DNA from: Schistosoma haematobium
Lineage: Eukaryota; Platyhelminthes; Trematoda; Strigeidida; Schistosomatidae
Assembly (NCBI RefSeq): GCF_000699445.3
Contig: NC_067197.1
Span: 930,001-994,000, forward strand
DNA length: 64,000 bases
Direction of reading: 5' to 3'
Below, in pieces: positions 1 to 11,370 of the stretch. The notes beneath the pieces were generated by a model that made no database searches, was not told the DNA's origin, and was given only the letters and a program-made list of their open reading frames with translations. The position numbers and the translations under genes were made by a program. The first letter of the stretch is position 1. Each line of letters starts with the position of its first letter.

Positions 1-488
1 GATGAAAGATAGTTTGTTCTCTCCAATGGTAGGTTTTTGCTAATGGTATCTGACAAACGGACATTGACTATCTTGTGTGGACAATTGTTTGTAATTACTT
101 GTCCTTTTTTGATGATGGTTGTAGTAGTTCTCCAAGTTTCAACTCCATACAGTAGAACTTTCTTGATGTTCAAATTGGAGATTTTGACTTTGATATTGCT
201 GGACATTTATTTTGAGTTTCATATGTACTTCAACAGTAGGAGTGCGATACTTGCTTTGCAAGTTCTCACATTCACGTCTGCATCAGATCCTCTATGTACG
301 TAAAAGATTCTACCTCTTCCAAAGTTTGTCTATGAAGTGTGTGGTTGGGTTATTGTCCTTCATGTTGTATTTAAGGATCATGACTTTTGCCTTTTGTATG
401 TTGAAGCCTAATGATACAGAAGCTTCTGCTACCCTGGTTGTCTTAAGTTGCATTTGTTCGTTTTTGTGGGATAAAACGGCTAGGTCTA
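1..488 (-). mobile_element. RTE-C (SR2/Perere-like) RT fragment, cut by window edge
   Basis: Read on the minus strand, this translates with several breaks into the region downstream of the catalytic motif of an RTE-clade reverse transcriptase. Visible pieces are DLAVLSH, a segment like NIQKAKVMILKYN, then KVLLYGVETWRTTTTIIKK and PHKIVNV. The same blocks occur in the plus-strand copy at 5,165-7,055, which confirms the family. The piece is 5'-truncated just after the expected FADD motif and its 3' part lies outside the window. It is a non-autonomous relic. Confidence 0.75.
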
Positions 489-717
489 TATATAAATATT
501 GCTTATTTACGTTTACAAATCTAATAACTGAAGAAACAATGCACTATAGTTTCCTTCGGAAACCATAATAACTTGGATTCACAATAACTGTGACGTATCT
601 TTTGTATATATATGTACCTCAGTAACGAACTACAGATTGACATTCTTAATCATATATTTTTCTATATGATAGTTAGTAATACTACTCTAAGCGTATCTAA
701 ATTGAAATTGATGGAAT

Positions 718-1094
718 TGTTGGGATATTCAGGAAAATATCCCAGAAATTATTCTATTAAGTCTAATACTATTCTTGGACTTGGAGATGGTATTATTTAC
801 TTATTGGTCAGTACTTATTTTACGTGTCATTTTCCTACTGGTTAATATTGTACAATGTTATTTCCTATTTTATCGTACGATGTGGTCTGCTTGACTGGTA
901 TATAAACAAAGTATGTTTGAAATATAAGGATTCATAACCCAGAGGCTGTGACTTGTATTCTGGACTCAACTGGCTGGGTTAGATAGGGAGGCGAGACCAA
1001 TCAGAACCCTAGGCTGTTCTACGTGTTTGTGCGTCTTTGGTCCGATCAATAATTCGCTACCCTTAATCAGCAGCATCATTTTCACGTTATAACA
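718..1094 (+). repeat. Solo-LTR-like repeat, copy 1
   Basis: Begins TGTTGGGATA and ends ATAACA, and shares long stretches with 1,710-2,163, 10,041-10,557 and the reverse complement of 12,326-12,796. The shared core has a TATA-like TATATAAAC followed by a polyadenylation-like AATAAA in the better copies. TGTT...AACA ends, a TATA box and an internal AATAAA fit an LTR. No internal gag or pol is seen next to any copy, so solo LTRs are the simplest reading. Confidence 0.5.
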
Positions 1095-1709
1095 GGAATG
1101 GAATTCAAATTTGCTGCTAAGCTGTTGACGCTGAAGTCACCTACAACATCTTCCATGCTCAACAAGTATGTTAAATCTAATATTAAGTCATTTTCCCATT
1201 GATTTAATGTGTTCTAAATATTAATTTTTACCAAACACTTCAAATCTCTTGAGTTATCTGTAACTACCTGCTATGAATATGTCAGTGTAGGACAGCCGAG
1301 AATGTTGAATGAAAAAATATATAAGTGAAGTTAAGGCTTAAAGTGAAATCTTTAGTAAAAATTACATTCTAGTATACAGAACTCATCCATTAAATGAATG
1401 GAAGAATAATCAAAGACGCTTCTCAGGTTTCATTCAATCATTCTGACTTCGGTTAAATTGCTTGAAGTGCAGTAAACAAAGAATTCTAAGTAAGGGAGAG
1501 ATAACATGTATCATATAAGGAATATTGACATAGTCTAATCAACAATATGACTGTGGTAATAACAACTTATAACTAAGTATACTACTTAAAATCACATATA
1601 CGACTTATGACTGGTAATTAGACTTCTATAATAAAATTACACTAACAAAAAGTCATTTAACACTATAATGGTAACTGTTTTATCCGGATGAGAGTAATGG
1701 AATGGTAAC
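1095..1709. other. Unassigned spacer between two LTR-like repeats
   Basis: AT-rich sequence of 615 bp between two same-orientation LTR-like repeats. It could be the remnant of an internal region. A short open stretch begins with ATG at 1,098, directly after the repeat, and runs 22-23 codons to a GTATGT donor-like site at 1,166. I recognise no protein family in it and nothing else in the stretch. Confidence 0.3.
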
Positions 1710-2163
1710 TGTTGGGATCTATTTCTGGTCTTCTAATACTATACGTATATTTTTATCGTATAATTGATAAGTAACTAAACTATTCACATTCTTGTTCCTC
1801 TTATTATAAGCTTCATTTTGACCTATGAACTATTATGAAACAATTTACCATTCATGAGTTATACCCAGCCTATCAATTACTATCTCCCATATTCACAGCC
1901 ACATTTGGTTATATCTTCTACAAATATTGTTTCCTATTTTATTGGTACGATGTGGTCTGTTTGGTTGGTATATAAACCCAGTATGTTTGAAATAAATGAT
2001 TCATATCGCAGAGGCTGAGATTGGTGTTCTGGACTTAACAGGCAGGGCTAGGTGGGAAGCAGGACCGATAAGTACTCTAGACTGCTCGTATGGGTTTATG
2101 CATCATTGATCCTATCGATAATTCACTGTTGTCTAATTGGTGGTATCATTATGTTATACATTA
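1710..2163 (+). repeat. Solo-LTR-like repeat, copy 2
   Basis: Begins TGTTGGGATC and contains the family core, TATATAAACCCAGTATG followed by AATAAATGATTC. Same orientation as copy 1. The right boundary is approximate because the end has drifted from the ATAACA seen in other copies. Confidence 0.5.
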
Positions 2164-2281
2164 ATAGGACACAGGGCACAAGTTATAGCAGTAACATTGT
2201 AATCATGTAATTTACAATTCAGACAAACTAGAAATTCGAAAAATAACCAAGTTCATAAAAATATAAAATAAAATACTAATG

Positions 2282-2469
2282 TCAATGGTTAAGATCATGG
2301 GTCAGTTGAAGCTAGACTACCATGGAAAACCTGGGTTCGAATCTCGCAGTGGGCGAGGTCATGGATGCGCACTGCTGAGGAGTCCCATAATGGGACGAAA
2401 CGGCTGTCCGGTGCTTCCAGGTTTTCCATGGTGGTCTAGCTTCAACTGACTCATGATCTTAACCATTGA
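2282..2469 (+). repeat. Foldback SINE with hammerhead ribozyme
   Basis: A tRNA-related SINE with a pol III B-box-like GGTTCGAATCTC and a hammerhead, but the usual tRNA-like head is replaced. The left 53 bp (2,282-2,334) are the reverse complement of the right 53 bp (2,417-2,469), with two mismatches. The 82-nt loop holds the B box and the ribozyme. The related minus-strand SINE at 4,662-4,870 has a normal tRNA head, so the inverted left arm looks like a rearrangement that copied the SINE 3' end. Confidence 0.7.
2369..2414 (+). ncRNA. Type-I hammerhead ribozyme, all core positions present
   Basis: Stem I GCACTG (2,369-2,374) pairs with CGGTGC (2,409-2,414). The core CTGAGGA matches CUGANGA. 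Stem II is GTCCC/GGGAC around an ATAAT loop, followed by GAAA. The cleavage triplet is GTC, ending at 2,408. Helix III is only 2-3 bp, as in other metazoan type-I hammerheads, which usually work best as dimers. Every conserved core base of the motif is visible. Confidence 0.8.
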
Positions 2470-3261
2470 AATTACTATAATATCCACAACATCCATCTGA
2501 TATTAATAAAATACTAGTTTATACTTAGTTATTCTAGTATGTACTTGATTGTATGAGACTGATTCATTGAATTTCTAATTAGATGTGTTCTAACAGTTTG
2601 TGAATTCTTGAATTGTATAAAGTCAAGGAAATGAATGATGTAACCGTTACTCAATAACGTACAAACTATAGCAACTGAATTGCTCGTATTGATTTTTTTA
2701 TTAAAAAATTTCCCTGTAATCAAGGCGTATATACATGAAGCATACACATGGTTTTTCTAGATCTTCAAAACACCGCAGTAATATGGACGAAGTTTACAAT
2801 CTGTACAAATCGTCATTGCATTATCAAATAGTTAGTTTAATTTACAACGATGAAATTATAATTTATGAACGAACTAATCACGTACAATGATAACAGGTTT
2901 CGAATTTTGGCGCGAAATTCACTCAACCATTTTTGGATAAATAAAGTTTTGGTATTATAACTTATGTCAGTTTGTGATGAAAACTTTAAATGAAATTCCT
3001 AACTTTAATCATCAACTGTTACATCATCAGTCTAATTCCTCAAACAGGTTTATAACCCTCATTTGGTCCTAATTATTAAGTGACCAATCTCAAGGTCAGT
3101 CTAGAGTCTCTCAAAGGTCATCCATAAATTATAGTCTCACCTTTAATTGATCAGTCTAACTAATTGAGTTTAGTAGTTTCACCCCCATTACTATTAAGTT
3201 TAGAATTATCATGTGTATGGATTCCATGATTAGATTTCTCTGTCAAGAAAAATCATACACG
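2470..3261. other. AT-rich stretch, nothing recognised
   Basis: About 790 bp of AT-rich sequence with no convincing coding segment, SINE head or retrotransposon similarity that I can see on either strand. Confidence 0.4.
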
Positions 3262-4105
3262 AAGTTGGGGCTTAGAAATCAATTCTAGGGAGAGTGTGCT
3301 AATGAGCATCGGTCACAGTAATAGTTACCATTATACTATTGATGGTAAACCTCTTCCATGCGTTCAAGAACATAAAGACTTAGGAGTAATATTAAGTCAT
3401 GACTTCAAAACAATTACGCATTGCAACACAGATGTTGTCAAAGGTTTGCGTGAGTTATGGTCACTTCACCGAGCATTCAACTGCCTTGATGAGGAAATGT
3501 TTCGAATTTTATATCCCACCTATGTAAGACCATATTTAGAATACTGTATCCAAGCAGCTAGCCCGTGTCTGGTAAAGGATACTAACTCCCTTGAGCGTGT
3601 CCAGCGTGTGGGAACGAAATTAGTGAAGGGTCTTTCTAGTCTCCCTTACGATGAGCGTTTAAAACGCCTAAACCTTTTCTCCTTGTCGTATCGTAGGACA
3701 CGAGGTGACCTTATACTGGCATTTCGTATCTGTAATTATGATTTGGGTGTTAATATGTCTTATCTGTTTGCTCTCTCCAGCACTAATAATCTCCGAGGTC
3801 ATAGCAAGAAGGTTCATGAACCGCGATCTAACAAACTTAAAGTGGGGTCCGGTTTTTCTCATCGAGTAGTCAATGATTGGAACGCCTTACCCGAACAAGT
3901 GGTATCAGCCCCATCAGTGAATATTTTCAAGGAGAAACTGGACTTTTACTGGAAGGCAATCTGTCAGGATGAACACAGGTTCACCAACCTACTATCCTTA
4001 TTACTGAAGACTGAAGACAACCATCGCTTTGTAATATATTTGATTCATTTTATAAATAACTAGAATGTATTAAATTATTGTTTACTTATATTCACTTGAT
4101 ATTGT
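3262..4105 (+). mobile_element. 5'-truncated CR1-clade RT C-terminus and 3' UTR
   Basis: A 255-codon open frame from 3,296 to 4,063 covers the thumb and C-terminal part of a CR1-clade ORF2. It matches the C-terminal part of the interrupted CR1 element at 39,014-40,308 almost block for block (HIGHGNSY-type, LGVILSHD, YPTYVRP, AASPCLVKDTNSLERVQR, YRRTRGDLILAFRI, NDWNALPEQVV). Similarity begins near 3,262, so the copy is 5'-truncated, as is common for CR1 insertions. It retains the tail that the main element has lost to Gypsy insertions, so it serves as the reference for their insertion sites. Confidence 0.85.
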
Positions 4106-4107
4106 TG

Positions 4108-4380
4108 CTTACTTGAATCTTCCCATTGATGTTTAGGACTACAAGTGAGCAGTCTCTTATTGGCATATGTGCATACTATGCGTATTGCCTAGATATTGCT
4201 ATCAGAACTCAGTATCTAAGTAGTGGATAATACGATGGCGTTTGAAGCGAACGGTACTAGGTTCGAGTCCTGTAGTGGACATCAATTCTGAGATGCAAGT
4301 ACATCTAGCTGACGAGTCCCAAGTAGAATTAAACGCATGTCAAACTGGATTCCACTGCTAGCCACTATTCATCTTTGCTT
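4108..4380 (+). repeat. Sm-alpha-like SINE with decayed hammerhead
   Basis: Contains CCCATTGATGTTTAGGACT, a tRNA-like head (AGTGGATAATACGATGGCG, then the B box GGTTCGAGTCC) and a hammerhead-like block CTGACGAGTCCC. The core CTGACGA fits CUGANGA, but stem II has lost pairing and GAAA has become TAAA, so this ribozyme is probably dead. It abuts the CR1 3' end upstream. Confidence 0.7.
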
Positions 4381-4661
4381 ATAATTGTCTACTTATATTT
4401 AGATGACTTTAAGTGTTGGATATATTAAAATATTGCAGTCAGATTACCTCACACTAAATTACTACTTACAAATTCTATTTAAGATTGACAGAATTTACTT
4501 TTGATCAAAATCGTATCGTACACTTAGTTCAGTGAATGAGAACACACAAGTGAAGACTATTGGTTCATAAATTGGTTCAACTAGAAATCGCATGCTTTAT
4601 TTTTCGGCTCACTTTTATATCCTATTAAACTGTTCACTATTCCAGGTATATTTTAATTACT

Positions 4662-4870
4662 GATTGAAATCATGAGTCAATTGAAGCTAGACCACTATGG
4701 AAAACCTGGAAGCACCAGACGGCTTTTTCATCCTTGTATGGGACTCCTCAGCAGTGCGCATCCACGATCCTGCAACCCGCGAGGGTCGAACCTAGGACCT
4801 ATTAGTCTCCCGCCAGGCGCTTAACCAACTAGACCACTTATCCGGCATCCAACGGTGTTAATGTCTATCA
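4662..4870 (-). repeat. tRNA-headed SINE with hammerhead
   Basis: On the minus strand it has an A-box-like segment GTGGTCTAGTTGGTTAAGCG, a B box GGTTCGACCC, a hammerhead, and the tail CTTCCAGGTTTTCCATAGTG shared with the foldback SINE at 2,282-2,469. This is the most complete copy of this SINE type in the window. Confidence 0.75.
4712..4757 (-). ncRNA. Hammerhead ribozyme, near-complete core
   Basis: The minus strand shows CTGAGGA, a weakened stem II (GTCC...GGAT), GAAA, a GTC triplet and stem I GCACTG/TGGTGC with two G-U pairs. The core bases are present but helix II is shorter than in the copy at 2,369. Confidence 0.6.
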
Positions 4871-5164
4871 GTGAAATTCCTAAAATCTCCACAAAACCCC
4901 TTCTGATATTTTAATTAGTCAAAGTGAGTGGTTTATCTTGAGGTCGCCTCTTTTACAAGAATAAATGAAAAAAAGACTATTGATCTGATAAGAGGAAGTA
5001 TACAAAAACGTAATTATGTAAGTTTCAGTCTACATAATTCTAGTTATCTTTATAATAAGATCTATCAAATACTTGGTCTTTATCTAAATAGATAACTAAA
5101 ACTTTTAGTATTCTAACAAATCTCCTGGATTTGACTTATTTCTAAGAACTATGTGATCCAACAA

Positions 5165-7055
5165 AAATGCTCGTAGGGAACTGTAGTAAACCAGAACAAC
5201 CAGTCAAGAATAAAGAAGGTAAACTGATCTAAGAAATTCAAAAGCAACGAAGCAGATAGAAATAATTGAAGAGGTCCTGAATAGACCGGTCCTACTGGAT
5301 ATCGGATAAGCATTTACAGATGTCATCCCACCAAACACTGAAGGAATCAGATTGACCATCGGACAACTCAAGAGTGGGAAAGCAGTACGAACTGACAACA
5401 GCCTAATGAAAAGGTCAGTAGATGGCAATCAAAGGTCATCTAAAGATCAAGTGCATTTCACTGTGCCGATTTTCTAAGGATGGAGTGGTATATATGAGTA
5501 TTTGTGCATTCTATTCAGTATCCCAATACACTTTCTCGTCCACTCTTGTGTACTCACTCAAGTGGTCGGTGGGGGGACCAGTGCGTAGCGCACTGTGTAT
5601 GTTTCAGATTTAGGATACCATACGTTATGACAGGACTGAATTAAGAAATGGAAGCAAAGATACTCCACACTCTGTTCAGGAAGATTTGTGAGTGAGAAAA
5701 GGTGCCAACAGACTGTAAAGAATGATACGCCATCAAGAAATCAAGGAAAGGAGATCTTATCAAGTGTGAGAGCTACAGTGGCATCACACTACTATCAGTA
5801 CCAGAAAAAGATTTTACCAGTGTTGTTGAACTGAATGAAGGGTGAAGTAGACGCCCAACTTCGTAATCAACATGCTAGATTCTGTAAGGATCGATCGTGT
5901 ACCTACCAAATCGCAAAACTACTGACCATTGTTGAATAACCAGTTTAATGAAACTCATCACTATGCATCAAATTACTTGGTTATGAGGTATTCGACAGTG
6001 TGGATAGGAGAACATTATATATTCTCTATAGAAATTAAGGTTTATCTGATAATGTCATAGCCATCATACGGAACTTCTACGAGTGAATGACGTGCAAATT
6101 TATGCATAGGTGGGAAGCTCACAAATGCACTTCAAATGAAGAATAATGACAGATAAGAATGCATACTCTCACCTTTTATCCATTTTTGCCAGTTGTTGAC
6201 TGACTTATGAAAACCTCCAAATTTCAGCGCAAGAGCAGAATACAAATGGCAGATTGCATGCAAGCAGAGGATCTGAAATCGGCAAACAACTTAGTTCTTA
6301 TGTCCCATATACTTCAGCAAAGGAAGAATAAGACTACTAGTGTAACTGCGGCCTCCACAGAAAGCGACCTCAATATTCACAAACGAAGAAGCAAGTATCA
6401 ACCCAACCATAATTGATGACGAATCTGTGGAAGTTTTTAAGTCCTTGGGTCGCATCATTGATGAACAATGGGTATTTAGTTTAGATATAAAAACAAGGAT
6501 TGGTTTTGCGATGGCGACATTCCTATAGTTGAATAATAATCGGAATTGAAAACTCTCAGCCAATATCAAAGTCAGAATCCTCAGTACGAACGTCAAGACA
6601 GTTCTACTGTATGGAGTTGAAAAGTGGAGAACCATTACCACTATCATTAAGAAAGTACAAGTACTCAAAAACATCTGTATATGAAAGATAATTCAGATCG
6701 ATTGTCCAGAAACCATCAGCAACAACTTAATATGGAAGAGGACAAACCAGCTTCCATCTGAAGAGGAAATTAAGAAAAGACGCTGGGAGTGGGTAAAACA
6801 TACATTACGGCAATCATCAAACTTTATCACAAAGCAAGCGCTAACGTGTAATATTGAAGGGAAAGGTAGAAGACCAAGGGATAAATAGCGTCAGGAATCT
6901 GAAGCAGACATTAAAAGGACAAATAAAGCTGGAAAGAACTGTCCAGAACAGAGTTAGACGGAGAACACTGGTGGGCAGCCTATGCTCCTCCATGAGGACT
7001 AACGGGCGTTTGTCAGTAAGTAATTGTCGGAATGGGAATTTATGGTGGTTGCAGT
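5165..7055 (+). mobile_element. Decayed RTE-C (SR2/Perere-like) retrotransposon
   Basis: Plus-strand remains of an RTE-clade pol, broken by many stops and frameshifts. In order: the linker before RT (PEQPVKNKEGK near 5,200), RT fingers and palm near 5,700-6,150, a segment like VWTI then KTSKFQRKSRIQMAD near 6,200, the thumb (YGVEKWRTITTIIKKVQVLKN near 6,610) and the family C-terminus ([15 protein letters not shown], then QALT) near 6,780-6,850. It ends near 7,055. A stretch of about 190 bp at 5,440-5,635 interrupts the homology and is not recognised. The element is a fossil with no usable frame. Confidence 0.8.
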
Positions 7056-7079
7056 AATTTCTAACAGTTGAATATATGA

Positions 7080-7235
7080 GCCGACCTAAGCTAAACCACC
7101 ATTGAAAACCTGAAAGCATTGGACGGTTCGTATTGGTATGAGATTCCTCAGAATTGCCCATACACGATTCCACATGAGGGACTTGAACCGAGGACCCCTT
7201 GTTTTCGCGCACCAATTATCATAGTGTTTGTCAAA
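7080..7235 (-). repeat. Decayed hammerhead-type SINE
   Basis: Reverse-strand copy of the SINE at 4,662-4,870. The tail (CTAAGCTAAACCACCATTG on plus), the CTGAGGAATC-like hammerhead remnant and the B-box complement TTGAACC are visible but eroded. Confidence 0.55.
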
Positions 7236-7436
7236 AAGAAAATTTTTCTCGCTGAATTTCGTTAGTTCCTTTTCAATGATACCGTGGGTTACTTTTCGGT
7301 ATTGACTAATTGGTGTACCTAATTGTTTCTGATCTTTCGAGAAAAAACTATGTAATCCATCACAAAATAGATTGTTGAAAATCATCTTTATGAAATAAGG
7401 TGGTGCATAATAAGATATTTTGATAAATGTTACTAT

Positions 7437-7500
7437 TTATTTATTTGAACACATAAATATAGGTGCAAGGGGGCACCAAATCCATACAAACTACACAATA
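7437..7500 (-). mobile_element. RTE-A-type 3' terminus fragment
   Basis: The plus strand reads TTTATTTGAACACATAAATA followed by GGTGCAAGGGGGCACCAAAT. This is the reverse complement of the 3' terminus found after the RTE-A coding region at 21,330-21,375. A short 5'-truncated insertion. Confidence 0.6.
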
Positions 7501-7636
7501 ATAATGAGACCAGTATTACTTATCATTGTTTTGTGTGTGGGCTGCGATACTGCCCGAGTGCCCAAACCGAAGCAGGTGATATCTTGGGGGGCCTGACCAT
7601 GAGACTTTGACCTGAAGGTATGATCGACAAGGCAGT

Positions 7637-9665
7637 CAGTCAGTAACAACGTAGAACTTCGTATGTACGCACATCAGTTCGAGTTGCCACACCACATTAG
7701 CACAGAGATGCAGTTGTCGATTCAAATCCCGTGGTGGTATAGGTAGTAAAAGTATAAACAGTAATCGGAAACATTAGGGTTTGAAGATGTTATTCAAGGA
7801 ATATTACCCAGTGAAATAAATTTGGAAAGAGAAAAGAGAAAGGGACATGAAGAATTCAAAAGATTAGGATTTGGGAGAACACGAAGAATGGATGCACCTA
7901 CGTTATTGCAAACGATTTCGAGTCATGTCATTCAACGTCTCTAACCATCGGTTGCTATGGTCTCGCAGATCCCAACCAGGTAGTAGTTTACACCTACCAA
8001 CATGACTTATTCCACTTGTCAGTGACTTCATGAACTTGTGCCATGTTTATGTTTGGCCGCCCCTAGCTTTCTTCCAACCTACTCCTACACCACAAAACAT
8101 CGCACATCGGGACAGTCGGTCGTTGGGCATACGTAACACGAGTCCCAGACATCTCAACTGATGAAGTTTCACTACGTCATCAATCGACTTGTCATCCTTA
8201 CTTAACACGCGTTTCCCAACAACTGAGTTACTTACTCGATGGTCCCAGGATAAACGACCAATATTTCGAAGACACCTGTGACCAAATACTAGTAACCACC
8301 TACGAATATCATCTACTCTTACCGACCATGTTTCATTGCCATAAAGTAGGAGGAACGAACTGCTGAGCAGTCAACCCGTCCTTTGGTTGGTAGACGGATA
8401 ATTTCGCCTACGCCATAAATGACGCAAGTTGGCGAAAGCTAGTCGAGCATTCTGTATGCGTGCTGAGATTTCGTCACACACCAGACAACAAGGGCTGATG
8501 AGACTTCCAGGATAAGTGAAGCGGTCGACACGCTCATCAACTTCACTCCCTATCATCAGTTCAGGTGTCGGTTCAACCCAATCCTGAAGCAACATTTTGC
8601 ATTTCGAGAGGGAGAATCGCATGCCGAACATGCTTGCATTGATGCTTAGAGTGGTAAGAAGACTCTGCATTTTGTCAGCGTCTTCACCAAATAAAACTAT
8701 GTCATCAGCATATTCCAAGTCAACAAGCGAACCTCCCGGTAGAAGTTCAACCCCTGGAAATTTAGATGAGGAGAGTGTTATCTCTAAAAGTACGTCAACG
8801 ACAAAGTTAAACAAGAATGGAGAGAGTGGACAGCCCTGATGAACAACACTTGAAGTAATCAATTCTGATGACAGTTCGCCATAAGCTCTCACTCTATCAG
8901 TTGTGTTCGAGTAGAGAGCCTTTACAAGGTTATTGTACTTCTTTGATACTCCTTTCAGTAACAAACACTGTCACAGAACCTCATGATCAACAGAGTCGAA
9001 TGCCGCCTTAAGGTCGAGAAATACTACCATTGTGGGGCGCCTGAACGTGTGTCTGCGTTCTAGGACCTGACGTACTGTGAATGTCTGGTCTATACAACCA
9101 CTTCCAGGTTGAAAACCAGACTGGTTTTCTCTAGTCTGCTCTTCACGAGCTTTGGTTAGGCGTCGAAGTATGATTGAAGCTAATATTAGTCAAACTGATT
9201 CACAAGAGGGATTTTGTCCTTTCTTATAGACTGGCACAATCAGTGATTGAGACCAGTCAGATGGGATTACGTCCAGTTCCCGAATTCTACCTAAGACCTC
9301 AGTTAATCTCATTGCTAATACTGGACCACCATCCTTAAAAATTTCAGACATAAACCTGTCAGGGCCTGTTGCTCTCCCTCGCTTCAGATTTCCTATGGCT
9401 TTTTCAACTTCGTAAAGAGTCGGAGGACCTAAATTAACTTGCCATTCAGGTTGACTGGAGATCTTGGGAAACCGAAGTGTGGCTGAAGGCCAGTTGAACT
9501 GATCCCTAGTGTCCTGCCCATCGATCCAATCTCCTGGAATGAGAATGTGTAATATGTCCACCTTTTTCTGAGATTGTTTCGCTAACAATCTGGTTCCTAA
9601 TACGGGTTTCCTTAACAAGTCTGAACAGTTATCCGCTATTACCTATTGTCGCTGCCTTTTCCATG
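7637..9665 (-). pseudogene. Decayed RTE-B reverse transcriptase
   Basis: Minus-strand RTE-clade pol. From 5' to 3': the linker before RT with DQFNWPSATLRFPK and GRATGPDRF, and RT motif 1 SLIVPVYKKGQ (9,190-9,618); then the palm with QGCPLSPFLFNF and the catalytic LEYADDIVLFGED (8,371-8,964); then decayed C-terminal and 3' UTR sequence to the CAGTCAGTCAG tail near 7,637. The RT fingers between the two open blocks are visible in broken frames. It carries several frameshifts and lacks the endonuclease. Confidence 0.8.
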
Positions 9666-9744
9666 TCCACAAGGCATTGGAGCAACGTTGGGAAAACCCA
9701 TGGTAGCCAGTGACCAACGATTGATACATATGCCATCTGTTCTC

Positions 9745-9975
9745 TCAGGATCCCGGAACCCATGTGCACCATTGGTTTGGAGTCAAGGACCTTTTGTGTC
9801 CACCAACCTGGTTAAAGCGCCGGACATTCACTTTTCGTCCTCTTGGTTTCGTAAACACCTCACCTCGAGAAGGCAGTGAGTATGATTTCCCTGACAGTGG
9901 CTGTATACGCGTGGTCACTTGAAAGCATTTCGAGAAGAGTAGACTCTCCCCATTCTCCTTCATACCAGACCATCT
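9745..9975 (-). mobile_element. RTE 5'-region fragment (RTE-A type)
   Basis: The minus strand contains ESLLFSKCFQVTTRIQPL and GKSYSLPSRGEV, repeated in the 5' region of the minus-strand RTE-A copy (26,830-26,990) and, more decayed, at 17,870-17,990. It marks a leader region, not an endonuclease or RT domain. Its junction with the RTE-B copy next to it suggests a chimeric or nested insertion. Confidence 0.5.
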
Positions 9976-10040
9976 GGAGGCGATAAATATTATTGTTTAA
10001 CTATAATTAAGAGTGTACGATAGATTTTCAGATGCCAAAA

Positions 10041-10557
10041 TTGTTATATCCTAGTGAAGATTACATTACGAGTAACGTATGAGACTTATTAATGGACTAA
10101 TATTATTTATATATTCTCATGGTATAACTATTCAGTAACTAGATTATGTATATCTATATTCCCCTTGTTATAAGCTTTATTTTGATCTATAGATTACTAT
10201 TGTACGATTTATTGTTCTTAATCTATGTTCAGTTTATTGATTACTGTCTCCCACGTTCACAGTCACTTTTTGGCTTTATTGTGTACAAATGTTATTTCCT
10301 ATTTTATGGTGTGTTGCGGTCTGTTTGGTTGATATATGAACCCAGTATGTCTGAAATAAATGATTCGATTAGCATATTGGAAGCCGGTATTTGGTATTCT
10401 GGACTCAAATGGACGGGCTAGGTAAACATAGGACCAATAAGGACGCTGGCTGCTCATACCGATCGAACACCATTGGTTTGGCACTGCTAAGATTGTATAA
10501 TTCGTATTTTGATTGGTGGATAAATCACGTGATAACTAGCCGGACATAAAGTCATAA
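10041..10557 (+). repeat. Solo-LTR-like repeat, copy 3
   Basis: Begins TGTTATATCC and ends GTCATAACA. Shares the family core (GTTATTTCCTATTTTATGGT, then AACCCAGTATG and AATAAATGATTC) with copies 1, 2 and 4. Confidence 0.5.
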
Positions 10558-10962
10558 CAAGAATATTTTTATTTATACACAACGTTCTTCCCACATTTAT
10601 CCTTATATGAAGATAGAAAATAGGCTCTTAGGAGTATACACGTATGAATCGATAATCAATAGACATTTTACAATCATCATTGTTGTTCAAACCCTACAAA
10701 AACCGAGAAGTGAAAAATCTCTTATTAGTTCAGTTAAATTATTCTTTTCTATATGATCAATAAGCCATAAAAATCCCCCTACCATTTCAAATAAAAAGAA
10801 ATCCAGAAGGCCAAAAGAGTGAACATAAGTATCTGTCATTATATCGATTTATAAACCTAAATGATTATAAGAGTGATGTACTATGTCAAACTTGATGTTT
10901 CGATAGGCACATAAGTAGTATATTTTTACAGATAAGCTCAGTAACAGTGAAATTCGTCTTAT
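10558..10962. other. Unassigned AT-rich stretch
   Basis: No coding segment or element similarity recognised between the LTR-like repeat and the Sm-alpha-like fragment. Confidence 0.3.
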
Positions 10963-11070
10963 TTTGGGACTCATTAGCTGGATGTACTTGCATCTCACAG
11001 TCAATTTTCACTCTGGGACTCGAACTGTAATGTTTGGTACTGTGTCAAGCCCATATCAGTTATTCTAATT
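10963..11070 (-). repeat. Sm-alpha-like SINE fragment, mutated hammerhead
   Basis: The minus strand reads GATGCAAGTACATCCAG followed by CTAATGAGTCCC, i.e. the Sm-alpha hammerhead with CTGATGA changed to CTAATGA, which removes an essential core G. The tRNA-like B box lies at its 5' side. Confidence 0.6.
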
Positions 11071-11370
11071 TCCGGAAGGACCAATTAACTTACTCTTCTT
11101 GAGTCACATTTTCACCTAGCCGATTATCCGCCTTTAAAATTGAGTCACACTCTATTTAACTGAATTGGTCAACTTACCTTCTCCTCTTTGCTTCGCTTTC
11201 CTGCTTTTGATTCAGAATATCTGTCTGGATAAACGAGTGCCTGGAATAAATTCATTCAACGCAACCGGTATTTGGCTTCTTACTAACGCCATCACACAAA
11301 TGAAGATAGCGTATGTATAATATACGGAGCTAAATGGAGGATTTATGTTCATGGCATATTCATTAGTTCA

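Noticed and set aside
4690..4870. tRNA genes at SINE heads (also 4,200, 11,400 and 13,480)
   Set aside because: The heads are followed by hammerhead and SINE tail sequence and recur in the window, so they are SINE promoters.
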